Source: Acidobacteriota bacterium (lineage in GTDB: Bacteria; Acidobacteriota; Terriglobia; Acidiferrales; UBA7541). Taken from it: a stretch of 64,000 bases of DNA. The notes under the pieces are model-generated. The model worked only from the letters and a program-made list of their open reading frames with translations, did not search any database and was not told where the DNA came from. This document shows positions 38,632 through 48,863 of this stretch, in pieces; within the stretch, counting starts at the first letter, position 1; every line of letters begins with the position of its first letter. A program made the position numbers and the translations under genes. The stretch is from assembly GCA_003225295.1 (NCBI GenBank), contig QHYZ01000091.1, positions 1-64,000 of the forward strand, given 5' to 3'.

Positions 38632-39537
38632 CTAAGAAATATACTTTCCGATGATTGCCGCGAGTCGCTTCTTTGTTGCTTTGGGGACAATGCTAAAATC
38701 CGTAACCAGCGCGTGGCCGAGGGCCGATCCACATTTGCAGGACCTAGTCGCGGGCAGCTCACGAACGGCGGTTCGCAGCACCTTCTGCGCATTCTCGGCG
38801 TTTTGATTCAGCGTGGCGATGATCTGCGAGGCTGTGACCGACTCGTGCTGCGGGTGCCAGCAGTCATAGTCAGTGATCATGGCGATCGTCGCGTAACAAA
38901 TCTCCGCTTCGCGCGCCAGCCGCGCTTCCGTCACGTTGGTCATGCCGATCACTTGGAAGCGAAGCTGCCGATGCACTTCCGCCTCGGACAGCGTAGAAAA
39001 CTGCGGCCCTTCGATGCATAGGTATGTTCCGCGGCGATGCACCATGATGGCTTCATGAACGCAGGCGTCGGCTAGAACGTCCGACACCTGGCCGCACGTG
39101 GGGTGTGCAAACGCCACGTGAGCAACGATCCCTTCTCCAAAGAAAGTGCAGATGCGATTCTTCGTACGGTCGAAAAACTGATCGGGGACCAGGAATTCTC
39201 CCGGGCGCAAGTCTTCCGTCAGGGAACCGACAGCGCTTACGGAGATGATGCGCTCTACGCCCAGGAGCTTCATGGCGTAGACGTTGGCGCGGTAATTGAT
39301 CTCGCTTGGCAGGATGCGGTGGCCCCGGCCGTGGCGCGCCAGAAACGCCACGCGCTTTCCTTCTAGCGTGCCAAGCACGATTGTCTCCGACGGATCACCG
39401 AAGGGCGTTTTCACGCGAATCTCACGTGTATTGGTCAGTCCGGCCATCGAATAGAGTCCGCTTCCTCCGATGATGCCGATGGCTGCCCGTGCGTCGGATT
39501 TGGCACGCTTGGACTTTCCGGTCTTCTTTGTGGCCAT
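38632..39537 (-). CDS. mtnP: S-methyl-5'-thioadenosine phosphorylase family
   Basis: 301 aa. GIIGGSGLYSMAGL, FLARHGRGHRILPSEINYRAN, CIEGPQFSTLSEAE and GMTNVTEARLAREAEICYA are the trimeric purine nucleoside/MTA phosphorylase signatures. It cleaves methylthioadenosine (or a related purine nucleoside) to adenine and sugar phosphate. A basic N-terminus (KKTGKSKRAKSDAR) of about 16 residues precedes the fold. Paired with the PfkB kinase. Confidence 0.92.
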   Translation of the reverse strand: MATKKTGKSKRAKSDARAAIGIIGGSGLYSMAGLTNTREIRVKTPFGDPSETIVLGTLEGKRVAFLARHGRGHRILPSEINYRANVYAMKLLGVERIISVSAVGSLTEDLRPGEFLVPDQFFDRTKNRICTFFGEGIVAHVAFAHPTCGQVSDVLADACVHEAIMVHRRGTYLCIEGPQFSTLSEAEVHRQLRFQVIGMTNVTEARLAREAEICYATIAMITDYDCWHPQHESVTASQIIATLNQNAENAQKVLRTAVRELPATRSCKCGSALGHALVTDFSIVPKATKKRLAAIIGKYIS

Positions 39538-39616
39538 ATTTTCTGATCCCTGTATCGAGAGTCACCGCAGTTCGGTCGTCGGGCTTTCCTGCTGCCCCCA
39601 TGGATGCGCCGTTTCT

Positions 39617-40576
39617 TCAATCATCGAGGCCGCTGCTCTTGAGTATTTCGTTCACGGCTGTAAATGGATCCTTCTTTCGATCCGCAACCTCTGCCGCCAT
39701 CTCCGCCAAGCGGGACTCGCCACCCGTTCCGCCCAAGGCGCGCTCAAGCAGGCGGGATTCGAGCAGGCCGATCAAACGGTTTTTCCAATGCTCGATGTGT
39801 TTTCGCTGGCGCTGGCCGCTGGACTCAAAATGCTTTCGAAATTTCGCCACCGTCTCGGACAATTCCTCAATGCCCTTATTCTCCGGGGCTACCGTGCGCA
39901 CGACCGGAGGGTGCCATCCGTCGCGCGGCATCACCAGCGACAGCATGGCCAACAGTTGCTGCTCCAGCCGGTCGGCGCCTTCACGATCGGCTTTGTTCAA
40001 GACAAAAATGTCGCCAATCTCCATGAGCCCGGCCTTCATGTTCTGAATGTCATCGCCAAGCCCCGGCACGAGCACTACGAGCACGCAATCCGCCAGCCGA
40101 ACCACGTCGATTTCATCCTGGCCAACGCCGACCGTTTCGATCAGCACGTGCTTTTTCCCGGCCGCGTCCAGGAGCAGCGCTACCTCCGCTGTCGCTCGAG
40201 CAAGGCCGCCGAGGAATCCCCGTGTGGCCATCGAGCGGATAAACGTGCCAGCATCACCGGCGTGCCCTTGCATGCGAATCCGATCCCCCAGGATGGCGCC
40301 GCCGGAATAGGGGCTCGTCGGATCGACAGCGATCACACCGACTTGTTCCTGTTTCCTGCGGTGGTAGCTCGCCAGACGGTCGACGATGGTGCTCTTGCCG
40401 GTTCCCGGCGCGCCAGTAATGCCCGTCAAATAGGCCTGACCCGTGCGCGGAAAGAGCAGCCGAAGTAGCGCCTCCGCTTCGGGCTGGTGGTTTTCGATGG
40501 CCGTGATCGCCCGCGAAACGGCGCGCACATCACCGGCGCACACGCTTTCCGCCCACTTCTCAACGGACACAGTCAT
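39617..40576 (-). CDS. meaB: MeaB/ArgK-type methylmalonyl-CoA mutase-associated GTPase
   Basis: 319 aa. The P-loop GAPGTGKST is near 56, DPTSPYSGGAILGDRIRM is the family signature, ETVGVGQDE is switch-like, and NKADREG gives guanine specificity. It loads and protects the B12 cofactor of methylmalonyl-CoA mutase; no mutase gene is in this window. It is followed on the same strand by the broken acyl-CoA dehydrogenase's region, consistent with propionate or branched-chain breakdown. Confidence 0.94.
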   Translation of the reverse strand: MTVSVEKWAESVCAGDVRAVSRAITAIENHQPEAEALLRLLFPRTGQAYLTGITGAPGTGKSTIVDRLASYHRRKQEQVGVIAVDPTSPYSGGAILGDRIRMQGHAGDAGTFIRSMATRGFLGGLARATAEVALLLDAAGKKHVLIETVGVGQDEIDVVRLADCVLVVLVPGLGDDIQNMKAGLMEIGDIFVLNKADREGADRLEQQLLAMLSLVMPRDGWHPPVVRTVAPENKGIEELSETVAKFRKHFESSGQRQRKHIEHWKNRLIGLLESRLLERALGGTGGESRLAEMAAEVADRKKDPFTAVNEILKSSGLDD

Positions 40577-40622
40577 ACTTTACCCGAGGAACCTTCTTGC
40601 GAAAGGCAGGCGCATTCCCCCA

Positions 40623-41667
40623 TTATTTCTTCCCGAGAAGCTGCCGGGCAATCACCAGCCTCTGAATTTCACTGGTACCTTCTCCAATGGTGCAGAGCTT
40701 CACGTCGCGATAATACTTTTCCGCGGGATAATCCTTGATGAAACCGTAGCCGCCGTGAATCTGTACGCATTCGTTGGCCACTTGGACGGCAATTTCGCTG
40801 GCAAACAACTTGGCCATGCTCGATTCACGCGTGAAACGCACGTCCTTTTTATCCGCAAGCCACGCCGCCTGATAGACGAGCAGCCGGGCTGCTTCGACCT
40901 GCGTAGCCATGTCCGCCAGTTTGAACTGCACCGCCTGGAACTCGCTGATCGCCTGGCCGAACTGTTTTCGTTGCCTGGCGTATTTCGTGGCCGCGTAAGT
41001 TTTCCTGCGGCACGTGGCAATCGTTGAATATCACTTCCGAGGTGTCGCTCGCGCGCATTCCCAGCTTGTTTTCTTTTTTTCCGGGCCGGAATCCTGGTGT
41101 TCCTTTTTCTAGGATGAACGCGCTGATCCCGTGTGCGCCCTTCGATTTGTCAGTGACCGCCATGGCCACGCAATAATTCGCGTATTGGCCATTGGTGGTG
41201 AAAGTCTTCGCGCCATTAAGCACCCAGCGGCTGCCATTGCGCACGGCGGTCGTTCGTGTACCTCCCGCGTCCGAACCGGCCTCCGGCTCGGTTAAGGACC
41301 ACGCGCCAATGGCTTTCCCAGAAGCCAGCGGCACAAGATACTTTTTTTTCTGCGACTCCGTCCCGAACTTAAAAATGTGGTTCGAGCACAGCGAATTGTG
41401 CGCGGCGACAATCAAGCCCACCGAGCCATCCACTCGCGACAGCTCTTCGATCGCCAGGGCGTATTCGATATAACCCAGCCCCGCACCGCCGTACTGTTCC
41501 GGAAAAATGACGCCAAGCAGCCCCATCTCTGCCAACTTGGGCATGATCTCCAACGGAAAATGGGACGCTTCATCCCACTCCATCACGTGTGGAGCGATTT
41601 CGCCCTCGGCGAATTCCCGCACACTGCGGCGCAGGTTTTGCTGTTCCTCGGTGAAGCTGAATTCCAC
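40623..41667 (-). pseudogene. Acyl-CoA dehydrogenase broken by internal deletion with frame change
   Basis: The first part (GTG at 41667, AGGAG upstream) has the FAD-binding middle domain ([32 protein letters not shown]) and reads to CHVPQENL. Beginning at about 40990-41000, the next conserved segment, [11 protein letters not shown] then [13 protein letters not shown], is in another frame and runs to 40623 with the family C-terminus ([30 protein letters not shown]). The roughly 35 residues that normally join them (the GGRIGIAAQALG segment) are missing. A deletion of about 100 bases, not a multiple of three, explains this. It could be real or an assembly error. Without it the gene would encode a normal fatty-acyl/branched-chain acyl-CoA dehydrogenase. 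Confidence 0.85.
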
Positions 41668-41741
41668 AGTCTCCTCGGCAGCTTATGGGCTTTGCCGATA
41701 CGCAGACAAAATTTTGCTCATTTAATTCTACACGAACGCCT

Positions 41742-43586
41742 CTACCAACCTACGGGGTAATGGTTGGCCTTGTTCTCCTCGTCAAGCCAGGTCCTTAGCG
41801 GCGCGAAATAGTCCGCCAGCGCTGAGGCGTCCATCTGTGTCTCCCCGGTCAGCACCGCCAGCGCTTCGGGCCAGGGCTTGCTCAACCCCATACCAAGCAT
41901 CTTGTTCAGCCTCTCTCCGGCGGCTTTATTTCCGTAAATCGAGCAGCGGTCGAGTGGGCCGGTGTAGCCGGTCTCTCGGCAAAGCGCGCGCTGAAATTGA
42001 AATTGCAAGATGCGCGCGAGGAAATAGCGCATGTAAGGGGTATTCGAAGGCACGTGGTACTTCGCGCCGGGATCAAAATCGGATTCCGTGCGCTCCACGG
42101 GCGGCACTATGCCCTGGTACTTCCGCCGCAATTCCCACCACGCTTTGTTGTACTCCTCCGGCTTCACCTGGTTCGCAAATACTTCCCAGCGCCACTTGTC
42201 CACCAGCAACCCAAACGGCAGGAAGGCTATTTTCTCCAGCGCCTGTTGCAGCAGATAGTCAATATCGCCGGACGCCTCCGGCACGGCGTCAATCAAACCG
42301 ATCTTCTTGAGGTATTCGGGCGTGACGGAAAGCGCGATGGTATCTCCCACGGCCTCGTGAAAGCCGTCGTTGGCGCTGTTCTGGAAAAGCGGTGGCTGCC
42401 CATTGTAGGCGCGCTGGTAGAAGTTGTGCCCCAGCTCGTGATGGATCACCCGGAAATCCTCTTCCGTGATCTGAATGCACATCTTGATCCGCAAATCGTC
42501 CTTCGAATCGATGTCCCAGGCACTGGCATGACAGACGACATCGCGGTCCGCAGGCTTGGTGAAAAGCGATCTCTCCCAGAAGGTCTTCGGCAGCGGAGCG
42601 AACCCCAGGGAGATGAAAAATGCCTCGCCGTAACGCGCCATTCCCTGGACATCCGTGCGTCGGTCCTCCAGGATCTTTGTCAAGTCGTAGCTCTGCGGAG
42701 GCTTTGGCGAATCCATCAGTGAATAAACGTTGTTCCACTCTTGGCTCCAGATATTTCCGAGTAAGTGCGCCGGAATCGGCCCGTGAGCCGGAACTATCTC
42801 ATTTCCGTATTTCTTCCGAAGCTGCCCGCGCACATAGGCATGAAGTGATTCATACAACGGTCTCAGCTGTTCCCAAAGCCGATCCGTTTCCTTGGTAAGC
42901 TCGTCCGGCGCCATGTCGTAGTTCGAACGCCACAGTGCACCGGCATCCCGAAACCCCAGCTCCCGCGATCCCTTGTTCCCGAGTTCGACCATTCGCGCGT
43001 AACGCTGCCGCATCGGCGCGCCCACGGCGTGCCAGCCCATCCACGCGCGCTTAAGTTCCTCAGGATCGCGGCTGGTGGCCATCAGCTTGCCAACCGCCGT
43101 CACGTCCAGACATTTCGAAGCGTTCCCGCTGGGGCACCACTTCCCTTTTCCGTAGTCACCGTCCAGCGATGCCAATACTTGCGACAGTTCCTTTTGTTCT
43201 TTCGCGTCCGCAGGCGCCGGAAACCCCGCCGAGAGTTTCAGCAGCAACATCTTTCGCGCCATTTCTGTCGGCAACGTTAGACTGTCAAACTCATGCGCCT
43301 TCCTGGACATTTCCGCGCTGAAGGCGCTCAACTCCTGGTTGGCCTGCGCCGCAATTTCCTCCGTATCGTCGGTGATGAAGTTTTCCTCCACCCATGACGC
43401 TCTTTGCGCTTTGTTGGTGAGATCGAAGTAGCGGCTTTCCGCTTCGTCAAGAAACTCTTGTGCCGCGGCCACCGTCGGAGAACTCTTTTTTCCTGAGGTT
43501 TTCGCGGCCGCTGGGTTCTGCGCGGCTGCGAAACCGGCGAGAATCAGACCTGCCAGTGCGCCAGCTACCATCCGCAGTCGTTTCAT
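41742..43586 (-). CDS. M2-family dipeptidyl carboxypeptidase (ACE-like), exported
   Basis: About 614 aa from the ATG at 43586, which has AAGGAG six bases upstream; the first ATG at 43601 contains that Shine-Dalgarno. A signal peptide (VAGALAGLILAGFAAAQ) starts it. The zinc site is HHELGHNFYQ with downstream Glu in FHEAVGDTI. The family fold matches angiotensin-converting enzyme. It removes C-terminal dipeptides outside the cytoplasm. It follows the threonine aldolase gene by 11 bases. Confidence 0.92.
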   Translation of the reverse strand: MKRLRMVAGALAGLILAGFAAAQNPAAAKTSGKKSSPTVAAAQEFLDEAESRYFDLTNKAQRASWVEENFITDDTEEIAAQANQELSAFSAEMSRKAHEFDSLTLPTEMARKMLLLKLSAGFPAPADAKEQKELSQVLASLDGDYGKGKWCPSGNASKCLDVTAVGKLMATSRDPEELKRAWMGWHAVGAPMRQRYARMVELGNKGSRELGFRDAGALWRSNYDMAPDELTKETDRLWEQLRPLYESLHAYVRGQLRKKYGNEIVPAHGPIPAHLLGNIWSQEWNNVYSLMDSPKPPQSYDLTKILEDRRTDVQGMARYGEAFFISLGFAPLPKTFWERSLFTKPADRDVVCHASAWDIDSKDDLRIKMCIQITEEDFRVIHHELGHNFYQRAYNGQPPLFQNSANDGFHEAVGDTIALSVTPEYLKKIGLIDAVPEASGDIDYLLQQALEKIAFLPFGLLVDKWRWEVFANQVKPEEYNKAWWELRRKYQGIVPPVERTESDFDPGAKYHVPSNTPYMRYFLARILQFQFQRALCRETGYTGPLDRCSIYGNKAAGERLNKMLGMGLSKPWPEALAVLTGETQMDASALADYFAPLRTWLDEENKANHYPVGW

Positions 43587-43597
43587 GCCTCGCTCCT

Positions 43598-44722
43598 TCA
43601 TGCCCCCGCCCCCTGCGTCTTGGCAACGACATCCTGCAGCACCACAAGCGCTCTCTCGATGCTCCCTCGGTCCACATCGCAGTGCGTGACCAAGCGCACC
43701 GAATGCAGCCCGGTGTCCTGCGCCCAGACGCCGTACGGATGAAGCACGTCACAGAGCTCCACCGCGGTCTTCCCGGTCTTCGAACAATCAAAGATCACGA
43801 TGTTCGAGCGGACTTTCTTCGGATCGATACGCAGCCCCCGGATTGCGGCGATACCTTCAGCCAGCCGCTTGGCATTTTCTTGATCGATGCCGAGCCGCGC
43901 CGGCGACTCTTCGAGGGCCACCAGGCCCGCCGCAGCGATCACCCCCGCTTGTCGCATGCCTCCGCCGAACATTTTCCGGTAGACGCGCCCCTTTTCGATG
44001 AACGCGTGCGCACCCGCAATCATCGATCCCACCGGGGCGCCCAATCCCTTCGACAAACAGAACATCACCGAATCGACGCTTCGCGTCATTTGCGCGACGT
44101 TATCTCCGAGCGCTGTAGCCGCATTAAAAATGCGCGCACCGTCCAGGTGCACTTTTAATCCCAGCGCATGCGCATGGTCGCAGATGTCTTGCACTTGCGC
44201 CGTCGGATACACCGTTCCTCCCGCCATGTTGCTGGTGTTTTCCAGACACACCAGCGCGGTTTGCGAATCGTAATAAATCTTTGGTCGGATGACCGCTTCG
44301 ATCTGTTTCCACGTCAGAATGCCGTCCTCGCCCCGTGTGACTCGCGGCATACAGCCAGCAATCGCGGACATTGACGCCAACTCATACAAATTCACATGGC
44401 TGCGCTCTTCGCAAATCACCTCGTCGCCGTGATGCGTCCACACTTTGATGGCGATGAGGTTCCCCATGCAACCTGTGGGAACAAACAGCCCCGCCTCTTT
44501 TCCAAAAATCTCGGCCGCGCGTTTTTCCAGCCGGTTGACCGTGGGGTCTTCTCCGTAAACGTCATCGCCGACTTCCGCCTCGGCCATGGCCCGTCTCATC
44601 TCCGGTGTGGGCCGCGTCACCGTGTCGCTCCGCAGGTCCACCACTCCCTCCGGAGTCTTTCCCAGCTCGGCAACCTGATTCGGATCCACCCGCTGATTCC
44701 CCTTCGCCACCGTGTAGCTCAT
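43598..44722 (-). CDS. ltaE: Low-specificity L-threonine aldolase
   Basis: 374 aa. [18 protein letters not shown] near 29, [15 protein letters not shown], and [15 protein letters not shown] with the PLP-binding Lys are the threonine-aldolase signatures; [11 protein letters not shown] holds the PLP-contacting Asp. It cleaves threonine/allo-threonine to glycine and acetaldehyde. The usual length is near 340; the extra residues are at the N-terminus. The M2 peptidase follows closely. Confidence 0.92.
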   Translation of the reverse strand: MSYTVAKGNQRVDPNQVAELGKTPEGVVDLRSDTVTRPTPEMRRAMAEAEVGDDVYGEDPTVNRLEKRAAEIFGKEAGLFVPTGCMGNLIAIKVWTHHGDEVICEERSHVNLYELASMSAIAGCMPRVTRGEDGILTWKQIEAVIRPKIYYDSQTALVCLENTSNMAGGTVYPTAQVQDICDHAHALGLKVHLDGARIFNAATALGDNVAQMTRSVDSVMFCLSKGLGAPVGSMIAGAHAFIEKGRVYRKMFGGGMRQAGVIAAAGLVALEESPARLGIDQENAKRLAEGIAAIRGLRIDPKKVRSNIVIFDCSKTGKTAVELCDVLHPYGVWAQDTGLHSVRLVTHCDVDRGSIERALVVLQDVVAKTQGAGA

Positions 44723-44800
44723 GTTCGTCCTTCTCCGTGCCCGGCTCCTGCCCCGACCCGCTCGGGGTGCTCACCGCGACCTCGCTACTTCCCTACTTTC

Positions 44801-46003
44801 TTACCTCATCAACTCCACAAACACTTCATTTGAAATAGTCAGCCTCTCCGGCGCAAGGCGCACTATGCTGCCATCGCGCTCCACCAAGCCAGCCGACGTC
44901 AGCGGATCGAATCGCGCCGCCAGCGACACGCCATAGTCCCGTTCGATTTGCGCAAGATCAATTCCATCGAGTTGCCGCAAGCCGAGAAATAATTCTTCTT
45001 CCAGCGCGCTCTCTGCCGTCATCGTTTCATGCTGCTCAACCGGCATTCGTCCGCCCTGGACCGCAGTCACATAGGCCGCAGCATCATGCGCGTTCGCCCA
45101 TCGCTCCGTTCCCGAGAACGAATGCGCCCCCGCCCCAAATCCCAGGTATGGTTCGCGCCGCCAGTATTTCAGGTTGTGCTTCGATTCGTATCCCGGCTTT
45201 GCCCAATTCGAAATCTCGTAGTGACGGTACCCCGCCGCGCGCAGCACCTGCTGCGCCATCTCATAAAACTCCACCATGTCATCTTCGCTGGGCACCGAAC
45301 GAGCGCTGTACTTTTCCCCGCCCTGCAGCAACTCCTTGCCGAGCCGGCTGTCTTCATCGATCTCCAGGAGGTAAACGGAAACATGCTCAGGAGCCAACCC
45401 CGCCAATTCCTGCAGAGATTGCCCCCAGCTTGCCTTCGTCTGATGTGACAAACCGGCAATCAAATCAAAACTGATATTTCGAATCCCCGCCTCCCGCAAA
45501 ATCGGCACCGCCCGGTAAATATCCGCCCGCCGATGCATCCGCCCTGCCGCCACCAGTTCCTTATCCGAAAACGATTGCAGCCCGAAACTCACCCGGTTGA
45601 TTCCCGCCCGGACCCACGCCGCTGCTTTCCCCGCCTCGATTGTCTCCGGATCCGCCTCCAGCGTTACTTCCGTAAGATCCGCCGCGAATGATGCGCGGAT
45701 CGCATTCAAAATGTTTTGCAAGTGAGCGGCATCAAGCAGGCTCGGCGTCCCGCCGCCAATGTAAACCGTGTCCACAGCCAAGTCCTCGCTCCGAGTCTCG
45801 CGCGCAACTCCGCCGCCCCTCCAGCGCCCAGGCCAATTCGCCCCAGCTGCCTCGAGCAACAGTCGATGCTCTCGAATCTCCCGGCAGACCGCCTCAACAT
45901 AGGGCCGAAACCGGCTGCTGGCCACTACTCCCGTGTGGAAATTGCAGTAAGTACATTTCGTCTGGCAGAAGGGAACCTGCACGTAAATCCCGCTGTTGCT
46001 CAT
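44801..46003 (-). CDS. hemW: Radical SAM heme chaperone HemW (HemN-like)
   Basis: 400 aa. The radical SAM cluster motif is CQTKCTYCNFHT near 13, followed by GGGTPSLL and the HemN-like EADPETIEAGKAAAWVRAG segment, with the C-terminal HemW domain (NLKYWRREPYLGFGAGAHSF). The CxxxCxYC-N.H form without the extra Cys of true HemN supports HemW. It inserts or traffics heme; older annotations call it oxygen-independent coproporphyrinogen oxidase. Confidence 0.92.
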   Translation of the reverse strand: MSNSGIYVQVPFCQTKCTYCNFHTGVVASSRFRPYVEAVCREIREHRLLLEAAGANWPGRWRGGGVARETRSEDLAVDTVYIGGGTPSLLDAAHLQNILNAIRASFAADLTEVTLEADPETIEAGKAAAWVRAGINRVSFGLQSFSDKELVAAGRMHRRADIYRAVPILREAGIRNISFDLIAGLSHQTKASWGQSLQELAGLAPEHVSVYLLEIDEDSRLGKELLQGGEKYSARSVPSEDDMVEFYEMAQQVLRAAGYRHYEISNWAKPGYESKHNLKYWRREPYLGFGAGAHSFSGTERWANAHDAAAYVTAVQGGRMPVEQHETMTAESALEEELFLGLRQLDGIDLAQIERDYGVSLAARFDPLTSAGLVERDGSIVRLAPERLTISNEVFVELMR

Positions 46004-46609
46004 CGCTCAAAAACTCTAGCACACCCCGGCCTCAATCCTGGAACCCATCAACTTGATCCTCACCAGTTCGAACCACCGGCGCTCCCCGCGGGTCAGCGCG
46101 CAGCCTACTCTTGGTTCGTCCATCGTCGAGTAAGGAATCATCCCGCTCGAGGACTTATGCGTAGGCAAGGCTTTCCTCTCAGCAATTTAAGACCATGTCG
46201 GGGGTGGGCGCCTCCGTTCGAGACACCCGCGTCCGCTCTTGGTCCAGGGGATGAAATGAGATCGCGCGAACAGCATGATTCCTCCGAAGCCGGCCAAGCC
46301 ATCATGGGGCTCCGCCGGGAGCTCATGGGGGCGTGTGTTTGGCCTTTTGTCGTTTGTGGTTTTTATTTTTTGATGCGGGTTCGTGGGCGGGATGGTATCG
46401 CCAGGGAGGTCCCCACTTCGCGGGAAAGGCGCTGTTGCCTCTGGCAATCCCGTGGAACTGCACGCGACCCTCTATGCTTCTGACCAAAAACGGCAGGATG
46501 TGGCTTCCACGGAACGAAGTGCTTTGTTTTCAGTTCATTATGCAATATTTCGGAGACTTGCAACGCTTGTCGAAAGAGAGGGCTTCACGCTGCTTTCCGT
46601 CGCACCGGA
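46004..46609. other. Intergenic stretch, possibly decayed sequence
   Basis: About 600 bases between yjbQ and hemW. Several short frames exist, the best a 76-codon plus-strand frame at 46383-46613 with no recognised homology. The part near 46180-46260 encodes a plausible but fragmentary peptide in one frame and looks like a relic. I see no tRNA or known RNA. Confidence 0.4.
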
Positions 46610-47047
46610 CTAGCGTATGTCCGTGTCAATAGCCACAGTTCTATTCAGCCCTGCTTCGTTCACGATCTTCACTTGCAACTTTCGCTCGCGGGGCCCGTCA
46701 AACTCGCAGAAGAACACGCCTTGCCAGCGCCCCAACACCAACTTTCCGCCTTCCACGTGGATGATTTGACTCGCTCCCACAAGCACGGCTTTTACATGGG
46801 AGTCCGAGTTTCCCTCGCTGTGGCGATACGGCCCCGTAGCGGGGATCAACCGGTCCAGTGCGCCTTCGATGTCCTCGGCGACATCCGGGTCCGCGCATTC
46901 ATTGATGGTGATCGCCGCCGTGGTGTGCGGCACGTATAAGTAGCAGATGCCAGTAGCCACACCGGACGATGCGACAACTTTTTGCACTTGCGCCGTCACC
47001 TCGACAAGCTGCGTGCGGCGATCCGTTTTCAGGCTCAATGTTGGCAT
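46610..47047 (-). CDS. yjbQ: YjbQ/UPF0047 family protein
   Basis: 145 aa, the normal family length. It contains the conserved CYLYVPHTTAAITINE, HSEGNSDSHVKAVLVG and LGRWQGVFFCEFDGPR segments. Homologues have weak thiamine-phosphate synthase activity and a trimeric metal-binding fold. Located between bshC and the hemW gap, same strand. Confidence 0.92.
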   Translation of the reverse strand: MPTLSLKTDRRTQLVEVTAQVQKVVASSGVATGICYLYVPHTTAAITINECADPDVAEDIEGALDRLIPATGPYRHSEGNSDSHVKAVLVGASQIIHVEGGKLVLGRWQGVFFCEFDGPRERKLQVKIVNEAGLNRTVAIDTDIR

Positions 47048-47190
47048 GTGCGGACCTCCCGGGCAGGCGCGGAGATTCTAGCATGCAGCATTCCTGGACG
47101 AGTTGGAGCGTTCCTGTTTCGGCGCAGGGGCGGACTCCGTGCGCCCCTATCTTTAACGCAGGCAAGAAATTATGGACAGCCGCTCGCGAG

Positions 47191-48804
47191 CTAATGCAAC
47201 TGAATTACGCAGTGATGCCCGATTTTCTTTCCCGTCGAATGTTTTTGCAGTTCGCTGAGTCCGCTTGCCCCCCACCGCGCGAGAAACGGCAGCAGGCACA
47301 ATTCCCGTTCCTGCAACCCTTTGTGCGGATCCAAGAGTGACTGCAGGTATTGTTCATGAGCCAAGATCAACCCGACCTTTTGGTCCTGTGCCCGGCCCAC
47401 TCTCCGGCGCAGTTTGTCGATGTGAAATTCAATCCTCTTCCGCGCCCTTTCAACCGTGCCTTTCAAGGTGGGATCAAGCTTCTCGATTTGTCTGCCAAGC
47501 TGCGCCAGCATCTTGGCGATCTGTTTCTGGTTGCGGTCGAAGTTTTTCCCTAGCGTGCTGGCAACCGACTGACGCTCCATTTTGTGCCTCAGGCCTTGCG
47601 ACCCCGCCCAAACGTCCTCAACGGTCAGGCCATACCGGCGCAAAAGTTTATTGGCCTTCGCGTCGACCAGTGTGAACCCCGCGCGCGGCAGCACCACCGG
47701 CATCCTTCCGAGAAGCTGCCGGTACACAACTTCCGACTGCGCAAAATATGAGATCTCCGCCGGACCACCAATATACGCGGCGGTGGGAAGCAGATAATCC
47801 TGCACCACCGGCCGGAAAAGCGCATTGGGGCTGAAATTTTGCGGCTCGGTGTGGGTCATATGCACCAACTCGTCCCGCGTCCAGGTTTTCTCGCCGGCCT
47901 GAAATTTTCCCGCGCTCGCCGTGACGACCTGCCGCACGCCGTCGGCCAGGTGGAACAGTAACGTGCTGCGCGACGTCACCTTGACCTGGGCATCAAATCC
48001 CGCACGGTCCAAATGCTCTCCGCGCTGTAAGAGTTTTTCGTTCAAGGCATCGCGTTCTGCAAGGGCGTGCTGATAAAGCGGTGCTGCAACTTTGTGCAGG
48101 TCGGCATCGAGCGGGTCCATCAGGATCAGTCCGTGTTGCGCAAACAGGCGCGCGAATAATTTGCCGAACGCGCCGCCGTACGTTTCCTCCGGCCGGTAGC
48201 TCTCGACCAGGTACTGCGCCAGCAGGTCGCTGCCTTGGTTCGCCAACATCTCGGCGGCTTCTTCGACAAGAGACTCGATTTGTGCACCGAGCGGAATCCG
48301 TCCCACCGGCCGGCCGCTTTCGGCGATCAGCGGCAATTCAAAACGGACCAGTTTTCCCTGGTCGAACCACGTGGCGCGGCGGACCTCGTCAAGATCGTGA
48401 TCTTCCGTCGCCATCCAAAAGACCGGCACTGCGGGGATTCCGCCGCGCGTCAACTCCTCGGCGATCTCCACGGCCGTCAGCGCCTTATAGACGGAATAAG
48501 CGGGCCCGCTGAACAGCGCTACCTGTTGCCCGGAAACAATCGCGACGGCGCTCTTTTCCAGCCGTTCCAGGTTGCCCAGTGTTTCCGCACCCGCCCCGAG
48601 GGTGATGTTCTGTTTGCGAAGAATAGAAGTTAGTTCTCGCCTGCGCTCGCCTGGATAGTCCAATTTCCGAGCCGAGCGCGTCACCGCTGGCATGGTCGGC
48701 GGATAAAAGTAGAATGACTTTACCTTCTCAAAGTGATCCAGATATTCGACAAAGAGCTTTGGTTGATGGGGAAGCTGGCGGAAGGTAAGGGCGTGACAAT
48801 CCAT
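47191..48804 (-). CDS. bshC: Bacillithiol biosynthesis cysteine-adding enzyme BshC
   Basis: 537 aa, typical of BshC. VSGQQVALFSGPAYSVYKAL, VFWMATEDHDLDEV, YLLPTAAYIGGPAEISYFAQ and RAGFTLVDAKANKLLRRYGL fit the family, and the C-terminal coiled coil (ARKRIEFHIDKLRRRVG) is present. It is proposed to add cysteine to glucosamine-malate in bacillithiol synthesis. No bshA or bshB was seen here. In a lpxD-bearing cell this supports a group such as Acidobacteriota. Confidence 0.92.
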   Translation of the reverse strand: MDCHALTFRQLPHQPKLFVEYLDHFEKVKSFYFYPPTMPAVTRSARKLDYPGERRRELTSILRKQNITLGAGAETLGNLERLEKSAVAIVSGQQVALFSGPAYSVYKALTAVEIAEELTRGGIPAVPVFWMATEDHDLDEVRRATWFDQGKLVRFELPLIAESGRPVGRIPLGAQIESLVEEAAEMLANQGSDLLAQYLVESYRPEETYGGAFGKLFARLFAQHGLILMDPLDADLHKVAAPLYQHALAERDALNEKLLQRGEHLDRAGFDAQVKVTSRSTLLFHLADGVRQVVTASAGKFQAGEKTWTRDELVHMTHTEPQNFSPNALFRPVVQDYLLPTAAYIGGPAEISYFAQSEVVYRQLLGRMPVVLPRAGFTLVDAKANKLLRRYGLTVEDVWAGSQGLRHKMERQSVASTLGKNFDRNQKQIAKMLAQLGRQIEKLDPTLKGTVERARKRIEFHIDKLRRRVGRAQDQKVGLILAHEQYLQSLLDPHKGLQERELCLLPFLARWGASGLSELQKHSTGKKIGHHCVIQLH

Positions 48805-48863
48805 GAGCCCTTAGATGATACCCGCGGCAAAACGTCTCATCAATTCCGTTCGTTCGACCTGAA

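Noticed and set aside
46383-46613. 76-codon plus frame in the gap after hemW
   Set aside because: No recognised domain, and it ends inside the opposite yjbQ gene.
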